A stretch of DNA of 64,000 nt from Pedobacter chinensis. Lineage in GTDB: Bacteria; Bacteroidota; Bacteroidia; Sphingobacteriales; Sphingobacteriaceae. Positions within the stretch are counted from its first letter, which is position 1. Each line of letters begins with the position of its first letter. Where the stretch lies: positions 806,001-870,000 of the forward strand of contig NZ_QPKV01000003.1 of the NCBI RefSeq assembly GCF_003339865.1, in the 5' to 3' direction. The notes below the pieces were generated by a model. The model searched no databases, was not told where the DNA came from, and saw nothing but the letters and a program-made list of their open reading frames with translations. The translations under genes and the position numbers were made by a program. Positions 8,737 to 16,789 of this stretch are shown here, piece by piece.

Positions 8737-10377
8737 ATGAAAATAGCACTAGCTCAACTAAATTATCATATCGGAAATTTTGAGTCAAACACAAAAAAGA
8801 TCATCGATCATATTCAATTGGCGAAAGATAGCGGAGCTGATTTAGTGGTATTTGCAGAACTGGCTGTTTGTGGTTATCCGCCAAGAGATTATTTAGAGTT
8901 TGATGAGTTTATTTCACTTTGTGAAAATGCTGCGCAGGAAATTGCAAAACATTGCACGGAAATTGCCTGTATAGTTGGTTTGCCTGTTAAAAATGAAATT
9001 TTAGAAGGGAAGGATTTGTTCAATGCTGCTTACTTTATTGAAAACGGAAAGGTAAAATCTGTTACTAAAAAAGCGTTGTTGCCTACTTATGATGTGTTTG
9101 ATGAATACCGCTATTTTGAACCTGCCACCAGTTTTAAATGCATCGATTTTAAAGGTAAGCGAATTGCACTAACCATTTGCGAAGATCTTTGGAATATTAA
9201 CGATAATCCCTTGTATGTTTCTAATCCAATGGATGAATTAATAGAAGAGCAGCCAGATGTGATGATCAATATTGCTGCATCGCCATTTTCATATACACAT
9301 GATGATGAGCGGATAAAAGTTTTAGCTGATAATGCTAAAAAATATAATTTGCCGGTTTTTTACGTGAATCAGGTTGGTGCACAAACCGAAATTATTTTTG
9401 ATGGAGGTTCATTGGTTTTTGATGCCGACGGGGTAATGAAAGCCGAAATGAAATATTTTGAAGAGGATCTCCAGGTATTTGACTTAACAGAAGTAGAGCA
9501 TGTTCGCAACAAATATCCTCAACCAGAAAGATTAACCGATATAGAGCAAATTCATGATGCCTTGATTTTAGGCATTCGGGATTATTTTCAAAAATCCGGT
9601 TTTACAAAAGCAGTTTTAGGCTTATCAGGCGGAATTGATTCTGCCGTTGTTTGCGCTTTAGCCTGTCGGGCTTTAGGTGCAGAAAATGTGATGTCGGTTT
9701 TAATGCCGTCTAAGTTTTCATCAGATCATTCAGTACAAGATGCCTTGGATTTGGTGAATAACATCGGATGTATGCATGAAATCATTCCTATAAAAGAGGT
9801 GGCAGAATCATTTGACCATATTTTGGTGCCAGCATTTAAAGGATTGCCCTTTAACCTTGCCGAAGAAAATATTCAGGCCCGCATCCGTGGAATTATTAAT
9901 ATGGCGATGAGCAATAAATTTGGTTATATACTGCTGAATACTTCTAATAAAAGTGAATGTGCTGTAGGGTATGGCACTTTATATGGTGATATGTGCGGGG
10001 CCATTGCTGTAATTGGTGATGTATACAAAACTCAGGTTTTTGAGCTTGCTAAATACATCAACAAGGAAAGAGAAATCATTCCGGTAAATACCATAGTTAA
10101 ACCACCTTCGGCTGAGTTAAGGCCAGATCAAAAAGATTCTGACTCACTGCCTGAATATGATGTGTTAGATAAAATACTTTATCAGCATATTGAAAAGAAA
10201 CAAGGTTCAAAAGCCATAATAGAACAAGGTTTTGATGAAACTTTGGTCAGAAAAATTTTAAAGATGGTAAATATTGCCGAATTTAAACGTTATCAAACGC
10301 CACCTATACTACGGGTTTCTCCTAAAGCATTTGGTATGGGAAGAAGGATGCCAATTGTGGGAAAACATTTGATTTAA
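8737..10377 (+). CDS. nadE: Glutamine-dependent NAD+ synthetase
   Basis: This 546-aa two-domain enzyme makes NAD+ from deamido-NAD+ using glutamine nitrogen and ATP. The N-terminal nitrilase-type glutaminase shows the Glu-Lys-Cys triad: FAELAVCGYP near residue 41, KALLPTYDVFDEYR near 110, and LTICEDLW with the nucleophile near 147. The C-terminal synthetase begins around residue 270, with the PP-loop LSGGIDSAVV near 297. It continues through TSNKSECAVGYGTLYGDM, and then VKPPSAELRPDQKDSDSLPEYD. The length and domain order match the glutamine-dependent form, not the short ammonia-dependent enzyme. Confidence 0.96.
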   Translation: MKIALAQLNYHIGNFESNTKKIIDHIQLAKDSGADLVVFAELAVCGYPPRDYLEFDEFISLCENAAQEIAKHCTEIACIVGLPVKNEILEGKDLFNAAYFIENGKVKSVTKKALLPTYDVFDEYRYFEPATSFKCIDFKGKRIALTICEDLWNINDNPLYVSNPMDELIEEQPDVMINIAASPFSYTHDDERIKVLADNAKKYNLPVFYVNQVGAQTEIIFDGGSLVFDADGVMKAEMKYFEEDLQVFDLTEVEHVRNKYPQPERLTDIEQIHDALILGIRDYFQKSGFTKAVLGLSGGIDSAVVCALACRALGAENVMSVLMPSKFSSDHSVQDALDLVNNIGCMHEIIPIKEVAESFDHILVPAFKGLPFNLAEENIQARIRGIINMAMSNKFGYILLNTSNKSECAVGYGTLYGDMCGAIAVIGDVYKTQVFELAKYINKEREIIPVNTIVKPPSAELRPDQKDSDSLPEYDVLDKILYQHIEKKQGSKAIIEQGFDETLVRKILKMVNIAEFKRYQTPPILRVSPKAFGMGRRMPIVGKHLI

Positions 10378-10456
10378 GTCATCAAATTGCACGATTTTTT
10401 CTCTATTTACTTAATATTGAGTAGTTTGTATGTAAGTTGACATTTCAATCTCTCAT

Positions 10457-11146
10457 ATGGCTAAGTTTAATAATCCCAATCTTACTCCCGAAATGTGCAG
10501 TAAGATTAATAGTCACATCCAGTCTTTTAACAGCATTCCAGGCGTAGTTATTCTTCACGATCTTCGTGATTGGCACATTGCCTACATGTCTGATAAGGGG
10601 CTTAATCAGTTAGGAACTACACTTGAGGAGGTTTGTGCGCTTCCCAGCGAAATTTATCACGCTAAATATTTTAATCCAGATGATGCGCTGGATTATGTTC
10701 CGAAAATCGGTGCACTAATGGAAAATAATAAAGATTGTGAAACGGTAAGCTTTTATCAGCAAATAAGATTTCCCAATTCACCAAACTGGAACTGGTATTT
10801 ATCAAGTATAAAAATTTTTATGCGTGATGCCGATGAAAAACCTTTAATGACGATTACAGTTTCCATTCCGGTTGATGCCATGCACCACATGGCAGTAAAA
10901 GCGGAGCGAAACCTGGAAGAAAATAATTTTTCGCGGAATAATTCAGATAATTTTTTACGCTTAAGTAAACGGGAAAAAACCATATTGAGGGAAATGGCTT
11001 TAGGAAAAAGTTCTATTGAAATTGCAAATGAGCTTTGTATCTCTTCTACAACAGTAGATACGCACCGACGAAATATCCGGGAAAAACTAAATACAAAATC
11101 GTCTTTTGAGATTTCAAAATACGCCAGAGCGTTCGATTTGATTTAG
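10457..11146 (+). CDS. LuxR-family transcriptional regulator with PAS-like sensor domain
   Basis: This 229-aa regulator has an N-terminal region (about 20-135) that resembles a PAS fold: GVVILHDLRDWHIAYMSDKG, then GTTLEEVCAL, and a W-rich strand NWNWYLSSIKIFM. The C-terminal LuxR helix-turn-helix at about 165-225 reads LSKREKTILREMALGKSS, then TVDTHRRNIREKL. There is no receiver domain and no membrane segment, so a cytosolic ligand or redox input is possible, but none is identified. It stands alone between nadE and osmC-like genes, and a strong terminator follows it at 11155. Confidence 0.85.
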   Translation: MAKFNNPNLTPEMCSKINSHIQSFNSIPGVVILHDLRDWHIAYMSDKGLNQLGTTLEEVCALPSEIYHAKYFNPDDALDYVPKIGALMENNKDCETVSFYQQIRFPNSPNWNWYLSSIKIFMRDADEKPLMTITVSIPVDAMHHMAVKAERNLEENNFSRNNSDNFLRLSKREKTILREMALGKSSIEIANELCISSTTVDTHRRNIREKLNTKSSFEISKYARAFDLI

Positions 11147-11154
11147 AAATATAG

Positions 11155-11178
11155 CGATCAGCTTTCTGATCGTTTTTT
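11155..11178 (+). terminator. Intrinsic terminator after the LuxR-family gene
   Basis: A perfect 7-bp stem (CGATCAG/CTGATCG) with a CTTT loop is followed directly by six T residues, placed nine bases after the gene's stop. Confidence 0.8.
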
Positions 11179-11198
11179 CTGTAGAATACAGCGAAATA

Positions 11199-11236
11199 GA
11201 GAAATCTTTGAGCTGTATGCTTTGCAAAGATTTCTC
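11199..11236 (-). terminator. Hairpin downstream of the OsmC-like gene
   Basis: There is a perfect 12-bp inverted repeat (GAGAAATCTTTG and its complement) with a 14-base loop, about 35 bases beyond the minus-strand OsmC stop. The T-run following it on the minus strand is weak, so it may be a terminator or an mRNA-stabilising hairpin. Confidence 0.45.
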
Positions 11237-11270
11237 CACCAATGTTGAATGGCTAATTTTGTTTTTCAAC

Positions 11271-11687
11271 TTACGCTAAAGTAGCATCAACTGTAATTGA
11301 TGTGTTCAATAATTTTGAAATCGGGCAGTTTTTCTCTGCATCTGCAACCAACTCATCAAATTTTTCCTGAGATAAATCAGGTACTTCTGCTGTTAAAGTT
11401 AAGTGCGATTCTACAATTTCTCCTTTTGATGGATCGAGATTGATCTCACATTTGGTTTCCAGTTTCGTAGCTGTAAAACCTGCTTCTGCCAGGTTTGCCG
11501 AAAGCTTCATCGTAAAGCATCCTGCGTGTGCGGCCGCAATTAATTCTTCAGGATTGGTACCAACACCCTCTGCAAAGCGAGAGTTAAACGAGTATTGTGT
11601 ATTACTCAGTGTTGTACTTTGAGTGGTTAAATGACCACTGCCTTCTTTAATAGAACCTTGCCAAACGGCTGTTGCATTTCTTTTCAT
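11271..11687 (-). CDS. OsmC-family peroxiredoxin
   Basis: This is a 138-aa cytoplasmic thiol peroxidase of the OsmC/Ohr superfamily, expected to reduce organic hydroperoxides. Two conserved cysteines are visible: AAHAGCFTM near residue 57 on the central helix and KNCPISK near 120. It also has the N-terminal WQGSIKEGSGHLTT strand region. The spacing and the GTNPEELIAAAHAGC context match OsmC proper better than Ohr. Neighbours are unrelated, and the gene has its own 220-base upstream region. I see no OhrR-type regulator nearby. Confidence 0.92.
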   Translation of the reverse strand: MKRNATAVWQGSIKEGSGHLTTQSTTLSNTQYSFNSRFAEGVGTNPEELIAAAHAGCFTMKLSANLAEAGFTATKLETKCEINLDPSKGEIVESHLTLTAEVPDLSQEKFDELVADAEKNCPISKLLNTSITVDATLA

Positions 11688-11908
11688 GATGAGATTGGTT
11701 TTTTTTGGTTGATTTTAGATTGTTAAACAAATAAAGATAATTGAATGTTTTTACATAAAAGTAAATCCTTAATCATCTTAATATAAACTTTTGTTACTTC
11801 AAATGGTAAGTTAATTTGGTATGGTTGGACAGAAGGAGAGGTAAATAACCGCAAAAGGCAATTAATGATATTCCAACTGTGATTGCAATTTTTTTTAAAA
11901 AAACTGCC

Positions 11909-12427
11909 TTAAATTGATTCTTCTTCGATATCCTTATTAATCATTTTCCTCTTCATTGATTGAACCAACAAAATTCCTACGCCAATCATGATAGAAATAT
12001 CTGCAAAGTTAAAAACCCCTGTTTGGAATATATAAAAATCCATGTGCATGAAATCGGTAACCGAGCCATGAACAATTCTGTCGTAGAGATTGCCAATGCC
12101 ACCACCAATTAAAAAGCACAAAGCAATTTGCATACTGACTGGCAAGTTGCGTTTGGAAAAAAGAAAATATAAACCGTAAAATAAAAACAGCAATGGCAGG
12201 CCGGTTAAAATTACCAACCGAAAAAGATAAGGCATATTGTCGCCTAAACTTAAAAAGGCGCCACTGTTTTCAACTTTAGTCAGGGTAAAACGATCTTTTA
12301 TAATACTGATATGCTCATAATCACTTACTTTATTTCGAATAATATGCTTCGAAACCTGGTCGCAACCAATGTTAAGCAACAATAAAAGAGTCAAAAAAAT
12401 AAGTCTGGTGGTATGTTTTATTTTCAT
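11909..12427 (-). CDS. lspA: Lipoprotein signal peptidase (signal peptidase II)
   Basis: This 172-aa polytopic inner-membrane aspartyl protease cleaves the signal peptide from diacylglyceryl-modified prolipoproteins. Four hydrophobic segments are visible. The catalytic aspartates lie in GGIGNLYDRIVHGSVTDF (near residue 110) and FNFADISIMIG (near 137). The early motif CDQVSKHII is also typical. It is the last gene of a minus-strand run with lnt and a DinB-like gene, with only five bases separating it from the latter. That places two successive steps of lipoprotein maturation in one apparent operon. Confidence 0.95.
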   Translation of the reverse strand: MKIKHTTRLIFLTLLLLLNIGCDQVSKHIIRNKVSDYEHISIIKDRFTLTKVENSGAFLSLGDNMPYLFRLVILTGLPLLFLFYGLYFLFSKRNLPVSMQIALCFLIGGGIGNLYDRIVHGSVTDFMHMDFYIFQTGVFNFADISIMIGVGILLVQSMKRKMINKDIEEESI

Positions 12428-12432
12428 TTGTT

Positions 12433-12894
12433 TTAACGGATTATATCAGCATCAACAGGTGTATAACCTAAGTGCCTGCTTAACGACATGATTTGCCCTT
12501 TATGATGAAACTCATGAGTAATGACATGTGTAAATAATCGCAATGGACTTATCTTTAACGTTTCTCCATTGCGAAAAATGTCAATTTCGAGTTCGTAATC
12601 TGATTTGAATTTTTCAAAAAACCGATGCATATAACCGTCAACTTTACTAAAGTAGTTAATGCAATCATCCAGATGTTTATAGGTTTCGAAAGATGCATAG
12701 TTTATGTTATAGCCCAATGCCCGTTCTCCAATCCATGCTGAATAAGTATCACAAATATGAACCAATAAATTACGAATCGAACCTCTTCCAAAAGTACTAT
12801 TATCTGTTACAAAATCTTCTGCAGAAATGGTTTTAATATATTCAAGAATCGTATTTCTTGAATATAGCACAAAATCGTATTGTTGTTGAAGCAT
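12433..12894 (-). CDS. DinB-like four-helix metal-binding protein
   Basis: This 153-aa protein shows the DinB/YfiT pattern of a four-helix bundle with three histidine ligands. A histidine lies in LLVHICDTYSAWIGE near residue 47. The C-terminal motif THEFHHKGQIMSL, near residue 127, supplies the other two. Relatives include bacillithiol and mycothiol transferases and many proteins of unknown function, and no substrate is suggested by the sequence. It sits tightly between lnt (two-base gap) and lspA (five-base gap), so it is probably cotranscribed with the lipoprotein maturation enzymes, though a functional link is unproven. Confidence 0.82.
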   Translation of the reverse strand: MLQQQYDFVLYSRNTILEYIKTISAEDFVTDNSTFGRGSIRNLLVHICDTYSAWIGERALGYNINYASFETYKHLDDCINYFSKVDGYMHRFFEKFKSDYELEIDIFRNGETLKISPLRLFTHVITHEFHHKGQIMSLSRHLGYTPVDADIIR

Positions 12895-12896
12895 GG

Positions 12897-14513
12897 TTAT
12901 TTTTTAATCCATTTTTTATATGGAATGATTAAAGCTAAAATCACTGCGATTACGCACAATAATTTTGCAATGATATCTCCACTTTTAACATAAAAAGTAA
13001 TTTCATCGTTCAGGTTGATTTCGCTCTTAAGTGCTGTTCTGGTCCACCAATTTGTACTTTGTGTTATATCTCCACGTTGATTGATGAAACAGGAAATGCC
13101 TGTATTAGCCGAACGTGCAATATCACGATGGGTTTCTATTGCCCGAAGTTTAGCATACATTTCATGTTGATCTTTACCTGAGGTGTTTCCCCACCACCCA
13201 TCGTTGGTAATAATGGCAATAAACTGGGCGCCATCTTTAACCTGTTGACCAATCCAATCGCCCCATAAACTCTCATAACATACTACAGGAGCAGCGCCAA
13301 TCCCGCTTTGAGCATATAAAACACTGGGTTTTTCTTGCCAGCCCCATCCGCTTACGCTACCGCCAAGCTCTGAAAAAACAGCATCCATAAAAGAAAATAC
13401 TTTTGGGAAAGGCATTTTTTCTGCTCCGGGAACTAATTTCGATTTATGATAGAACTGAACATTGGCAGAATTTTCCAGTTGCATGGCTGCGTTAAAATTA
13501 TCCCAGTATTGTCCGCTTCTTTCATCGTACTTAGCAGATAAAGTTCTTTTGTCAGGATAAATTTTAATGCTTTCAATGCCAGTAATCAGTGTGCCATTCT
13601 TGTACTTGTTTAGAAAGCTCTGTAAAGCAATAATTTCAGGATAGGTTCTGATTTTATCTTCGTCTGCATAAAGTGGAAGCGCTGTTTCAGGCCAAATGAA
13701 ATATTCGGTGTTCGGCTGTGCCAGTGAGTCAGATAAATGGGTTAATATTTTGATTTGCTCTGCTGGTGGAATATCATCCAGCTTTTTATACGGATCTATA
13801 TTGGGTTGAACCACTACAACATTGCTTGGTGCTCCCTGTTGTTCGGCCATAAAATATTTAGTTAGTGAAATCCCAATAGGAACAATAACAACCAAAGCCC
13901 AGGTTCCTGCTGCTCTGTATTTTAGATAACCGGTTTGTGATTTGAATTTTTTATAAGCCTCGAATGCTAAGATATTACTTAATAGAATCCAAAATGAACC
14001 GCCATAAATACCAGTGTGGTCATACCACTGTGCCAACTGATGCATCCCGGCTAATCCGTTTCCTAAGGTCATCCAGGGGAAAGCCAGATCCCAGGTTTGC
14101 TGAAGATATTCTAAAGCAATGTAAAAGGAAATCAAGCCTAAATAGGCAATTTTTTGATTGGTGTATCTGCCCAATCTGTAATGTAGCCAGAAAGCAAAGG
14201 TCATTAAAAGTGCGCCTAAACCATACGGAATTAAGGATACCGGAATGGCAACAAAAGTTCCGTTATAGGCTTTAATGGCATTATAAACCCAATAGGTTGA
14301 TGCTGTATTCCAGACCAGAAAAGTTAAGCCCGCAGTTAAAAATATTCTTTTGCCTGTTTTTTTTATTCCGCTATTAGAGATATTTTCAAGCGCAATAAAC
14401 AGCGGAACCAGTGCTATTAATAACAAAGGCGTTGTAAATGGCATTGGCGGCCAGGCCAGCCAGAGTAAAAATGCGCTTAGTAAAGCGAGCAGATAAGTTT
14501 GTTTGGATTTCAT
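12897..14513 (-). CDS. lnt: Apolipoprotein N-acyltransferase
   Basis: This 538-aa inner-membrane enzyme adds the third acyl chain to the N-terminal cysteine of lipoproteins. The N-terminal ~210 residues are a set of hydrophobic helices. A periplasmic nitrilase-like domain follows, with the Glu-Lys-Cys triad: WPETALPLY near residue 275, SKLVPGAEKMPFP near 360, and APVVCYESLWG near 415. A final membrane helix lies near the C-terminus (CVIAVILALII). Lnt is not universal in Bacteroidota, so its presence next to lspA supports triacylated lipoproteins here. The upstream region contains a palindromic dispersed repeat (14526-14634), which may separate it from its neighbour. Confidence 0.94.
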   Translation of the reverse strand: MKSKQTYLLALLSAFLLWLAWPPMPFTTPLLLIALVPLFIALENISNSGIKKTGKRIFLTAGLTFLVWNTASTYWVYNAIKAYNGTFVAIPVSLIPYGLGALLMTFAFWLHYRLGRYTNQKIAYLGLISFYIALEYLQQTWDLAFPWMTLGNGLAGMHQLAQWYDHTGIYGGSFWILLSNILAFEAYKKFKSQTGYLKYRAAGTWALVVIVPIGISLTKYFMAEQQGAPSNVVVVQPNIDPYKKLDDIPPAEQIKILTHLSDSLAQPNTEYFIWPETALPLYADEDKIRTYPEIIALQSFLNKYKNGTLITGIESIKIYPDKRTLSAKYDERSGQYWDNFNAAMQLENSANVQFYHKSKLVPGAEKMPFPKVFSFMDAVFSELGGSVSGWGWQEKPSVLYAQSGIGAAPVVCYESLWGDWIGQQVKDGAQFIAIITNDGWWGNTSGKDQHEMYAKLRAIETHRDIARSANTGISCFINQRGDITQSTNWWTRTALKSEINLNDEITFYVKSGDIIAKLLCVIAVILALIIPYKKWIKK

Positions 14514-14525
14514 TTTAGATTATAC

Positions 14526-14634
14526 CGTCATTGCGAGTCACGATTTTCTCGTGCGAAGCAACCTTTCATGTCGATTTATGAGTTTTCTGATTTTTTTGAA
14601 AAAGATTGCTTCGTCGTTCCTTCTCGCAATGACG
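14526..14634. repeat. Dispersed palindromic repeat, copy A
   Basis: This 109-bp element has terminal inverted repeats CGTCATTGCGAG...CTCGCAATGACG and inner GAAGCAA/TTGCTTC arms. The 14646-15293 gene and lnt lie on either side. Related copies lie at 16689, 24268, 27086, 52950 and 53007. Confidence 0.8.
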
Positions 14635-14645
14635 AATTATTATAC

Positions 14646-15293
14646 TTACAAACTATCTAAAATATCGGCTTTTTTTGCTTCGTATTCTTCCTGAGTAATC
14701 AAATGTTTATCATACAAAGTTTTTAGTTTTCGAAGCTTTAGTGTTGTTTCATCTTCCGCTTCTTCAACAACTTCTGCAATTTGAATGGGTTCAGGTACTA
14801 CCGGAGTTTCTACAGGGGCAAAATTAGTGGGTGAATCGCCGGAAAGATTAATTGGCGATGCCGTTGCACGATTTTCTTCTAATTTTTGTTGACGCAACAA
14901 CTCTTTATATTCTTCCAACTGTTGGTTAGCGGCCTGATGCAATTTTCTGGCCTGTACTTTTGGAATAAATTCAGTTACAATGTTTTCGCCATGTTGCGGA
15001 ACACAGATAAACTTTGAACCGAAAAACTCTTCCTTAAAAGAAACCTCTTTAACACTTTTCCATGAGATATCTTTAAAGTTCATGGTTAAACCCAAATTAC
15101 CCGGTTCACAGTAAAAAATGCGTTTGTTTGTGATGGCAATACTATCAGGTAATAAGTTTACTGCTGGCTTTTTCTGTACCGCTAAATATAAAATTTCTTC
15201 ACCCGTGGTTAAAAGGTCGTTTAATTTTCCAATAACTTTTTCAACCGCTTTTGGGTCTTGCTCGTCACTTAGAAATCTATCAATGCTGATCAT
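14646..15293 (-). CDS. PH-domain protein with C-terminal SHOCT domain
   Basis: This 215-aa protein has an N-terminal bacterial PH-like domain (about residues 30-120; AITNKRIFYCEP then FKDISWKSVKEVSF). A low-complexity proline/valine/glutamate linker at about 125-175 follows. The end is a SHOCT motif (LRKLKTLYDKHLITQEEYEA), a short helical hairpin often attached to membrane or stress proteins. There is no signal peptide or membrane segment. The ATG at 15293 is preferred over the TTG seven codons upstream, because the shorter form begins directly at the conserved region. Its likely promoter region coincides with the end of the decayed HEPN gene. Confidence 0.78.
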   Translation of the reverse strand: MISIDRFLSDEQDPKAVEKVIGKLNDLLTTGEEILYLAVQKKPAVNLLPDSIAITNKRIFYCEPGNLGLTMNFKDISWKSVKEVSFKEEFFGSKFICVPQHGENIVTEFIPKVQARKLHQAANQQLEEYKELLRQQKLEENRATASPINLSGDSPTNFAPVETPVVPEPIQIAEVVEEAEDETTLKLRKLKTLYDKHLITQEEYEAKKADILDSL

Positions 15294-15306
15294 AATGTTA
15301 AATTTT

Positions 15307-15640
15307 TTATCCAAGGTAATTGCTTACCTCTTTTTGTAAAACTGGTAAATCTTTAATAATAATTTTTCCATATCACGATGTCGTTAACATTATCATATGA
15401 ATGAATTATTTATTTCTCAAATCAATAATTTGCCTGGAATGAGAAATGGCAATTTCTTGATTTATTTTTAATAACTTATTTATAGCCTCTCTAATAATCT
15501 CAAGTTCTCATTAACAACTCTTCGTTTGGTTTTGTTAGCCTTATAAATTTCAAAGTCGAAGTTGCTTTCCAGATGATCATAAATGAACTGAATGGCAATT
15601 TTGATATCAGTAAGAAGTTTTTTTCTTCTAAAACACTCAT
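15307..15640 (-). pseudogene. Decayed HEPN-domain toxin gene (MNT partner)
   Basis: Reading the minus strand from the ATG at 15640, which overlaps the MNT stop as ATGA, the frame is lost after about seven codons at a run of seven A. The HEPN-like protein can be followed only by switching frame at least four times. The segments are LLTDIKIAIQFIYDHLES, then RRVVNENLRLLERL, INQEIAISHSRQIIDLRN, IIHSYDNVNDIVIW, and IIIKDLPVLQKEVSNYLG before a stop at 15307. The order and the Arg-Asn...His (RN/IIH) signature match the DUF86/HEPN RNase toxin of MNT-HEPN modules. No single frame encodes more than about 50 residues in line with it. Sequencing error at four sites is possible but less likely. Confidence 0.72.
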
Positions 15641-15939
15641 ATCAATTGAATTTTACTTTGATTAATGCTTTCAATGAGATATGGGTTGCTCAATGTTTCT
15701 TCGGCGATTAAATCAACATCTCTTTTCAACAAATCTTGCAGGGCATAGAGTAAATCGAAATAATTATTATCATAACTTTCAAAATCTGTTTTATTGGAAA
15801 AATTTATCAAAAAATCGACATCACTATTTTCAGTTAGGCTATTTCTTGCTGCACTACCAAATAAATAAGCTTCTTTAACATCATATTTTTTGAACAGATT
15901 TTTTATTTCCGGTAAATGATTTGAAATTAAACTCTCCAT
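15637..15939 (-). CDS. MNT-type nucleotidyltransferase (MntA-like antitoxin)
   Basis: This 100-aa minimal nucleotidyltransferase carries the signature YLFGSAARNSLTENSDVDFL (GS...DxD) at about residues 26-45. A later acidic residue lies in RDVDLIAEE near 76. In MNT-HEPN toxin-antitoxin pairs, such a protein AMPylates and silences the HEPN RNase. The ATG at 15939 is used rather than a TTG three codons upstream. The gene remains intact while its HEPN partner, overlapping it by four bases, is broken, so it is probably an orphan antitoxin or has another role. It starts 21 bases after the rsmI stop on the same strand. Confidence 0.85.
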   Translation of the reverse strand: MESLISNHLPEIKNLFKKYDVKEAYLFGSAARNSLTENSDVDFLINFSNKTDFESYDNNYFDLLYALQDLLKRDVDLIAEETLSNPYLIESINQSKIQLI

Positions 15940-15960
15940 ATAACTCAATTTAAAACATTG

Positions 15961-16674
15961 TTATTCCTCAACATCATCATATTTGCTTTTGCTCTTTTTT
16001 GCTGGTTTCCCTGCAATGCAAATTACAAATTCTCCTTTTAAAGTATTGTTCTCAAAATGTGATTTTATTTCTGTTAACGTGCCGCGAACAGTTTCTTCAA
16101 ACATTTTGGTTAATTCCCGGCTTACTGATGCTTGCCTGTCAACTCCCAAATATTGTGCAAATTCTTCTAAAGTTTTTAATAAACGATGCGGACTTTCATA
16201 AAGTATGATAGTACGATCTTCTTCAGCAAGTTTTTTAAACTTGGTTTGACGTCCTTTTTTTACCGGAAGAAACCCTTCAAAACAAAATGCATCGGCAGGT
16301 AAACCCGAATTTACCAAAGCCGGAACGAAAGCGGTGGCACCGGGCAAGCATTCAACTGTAATTTCATTTTTAATTGCCTCACGAACCAGGAAAAAACCCG
16401 GGTCTGAAATGGCTGGTGTTCCGGCATCAGATATTAAAGCTATTTTCTGCCCTTCCTGTAAAAATTTAATGATCTCAGCAGTGGCCTTGTGTTCGTTATG
16501 CTGGTGATGTGAAAACACCCGTTTATCAATACCGAAATGTTTGAGCATTGGCGCACTTGTTCGGGTATCTTCTGCCAGAATTAAATCGCATTCTTTTAAA
16601 ATCCGGATGGCCCTAAAGGTCATATCTTCCAGATTGCCAATCGGCGTGGGTACAAGAAACAGTTTGCCATCCAT
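15961..16674 (-). CDS. rsmI: 16S rRNA (cytidine(1402)-2'-O)-methyltransferase
   Basis: This 237-aa SAM-dependent tetrapyrrole-methylase-fold enzyme modifies C1402 in the ribosomal P site. Recognisable segments are LFLVPTPIGNLEDMTFRA at the N-terminus, LILAEDTRTSAPMLKHFGI near 31, LISDAGTPAISDPGF near 77, and GLPADAFCFEGFLP near 121. IILYESPHRL is found near 152. The ATG at 16674 is preferred. The longer frame to 16740 would translate into the palindromic repeat at 16689-16756 and add residues that RsmI proteins do not have. The MNT gene follows closely on the same strand. Confidence 0.93.
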   Translation of the reverse strand: MDGKLFLVPTPIGNLEDMTFRAIRILKECDLILAEDTRTSAPMLKHFGIDKRVFSHHQHNEHKATAEIIKFLQEGQKIALISDAGTPAISDPGFFLVREAIKNEITVECLPGATAFVPALVNSGLPADAFCFEGFLPVKKGRQTKFKKLAEEDRTIILYESPHRLLKTLEEFAQYLGVDRQASVSRELTKMFEETVRGTLTEIKSHFENNTLKGEFVICIAGKPAKKSKSKYDDVEE

Positions 16675-16688
16675 ATATTTCACATGTT

Positions 16689-16756
16689 CGTCATTGCGAG
16701 GAGACCAATGAAGCAATCTTTCTTGGAGAGATTGCCGCACTGCGTTCGCAATGACG
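16689..16756. repeat. Dispersed palindromic repeat, copy B
   Basis: This is a short 68-bp copy with CGTCATTGCGAG at one end and CGCAATGACG at the other, plus AAGCAATCTT/AGATTGC inner arms. It fills most of the rsmI-serS divergent spacer. Confidence 0.75.
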
Positions 16757-16766
16757 ACTTAATTAT

Positions 16767-16774
16767 TATCTTTG
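16767..16774 (+). promoter_or_regulatory. Bacteroidota -7 element (TATCTTTG) of serS
   Basis: This is an exact TAnnTTTG match ending 15 bases before the serS ATG, just outside the palindromic repeat. Confidence 0.55.
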
Positions 16775-16789
16775 TAAAAAAATTAAATA

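Noticed and set aside
13964..14275. 103-codon plus-strand ORF opposite lnt
   Set aside because: It is complementary to conserved lnt sequence and has no family support.
16675..16740. 22-codon N-terminal extension of rsmI
   Set aside because: The extension reads into the dispersed palindromic repeat and has no RsmI counterpart.
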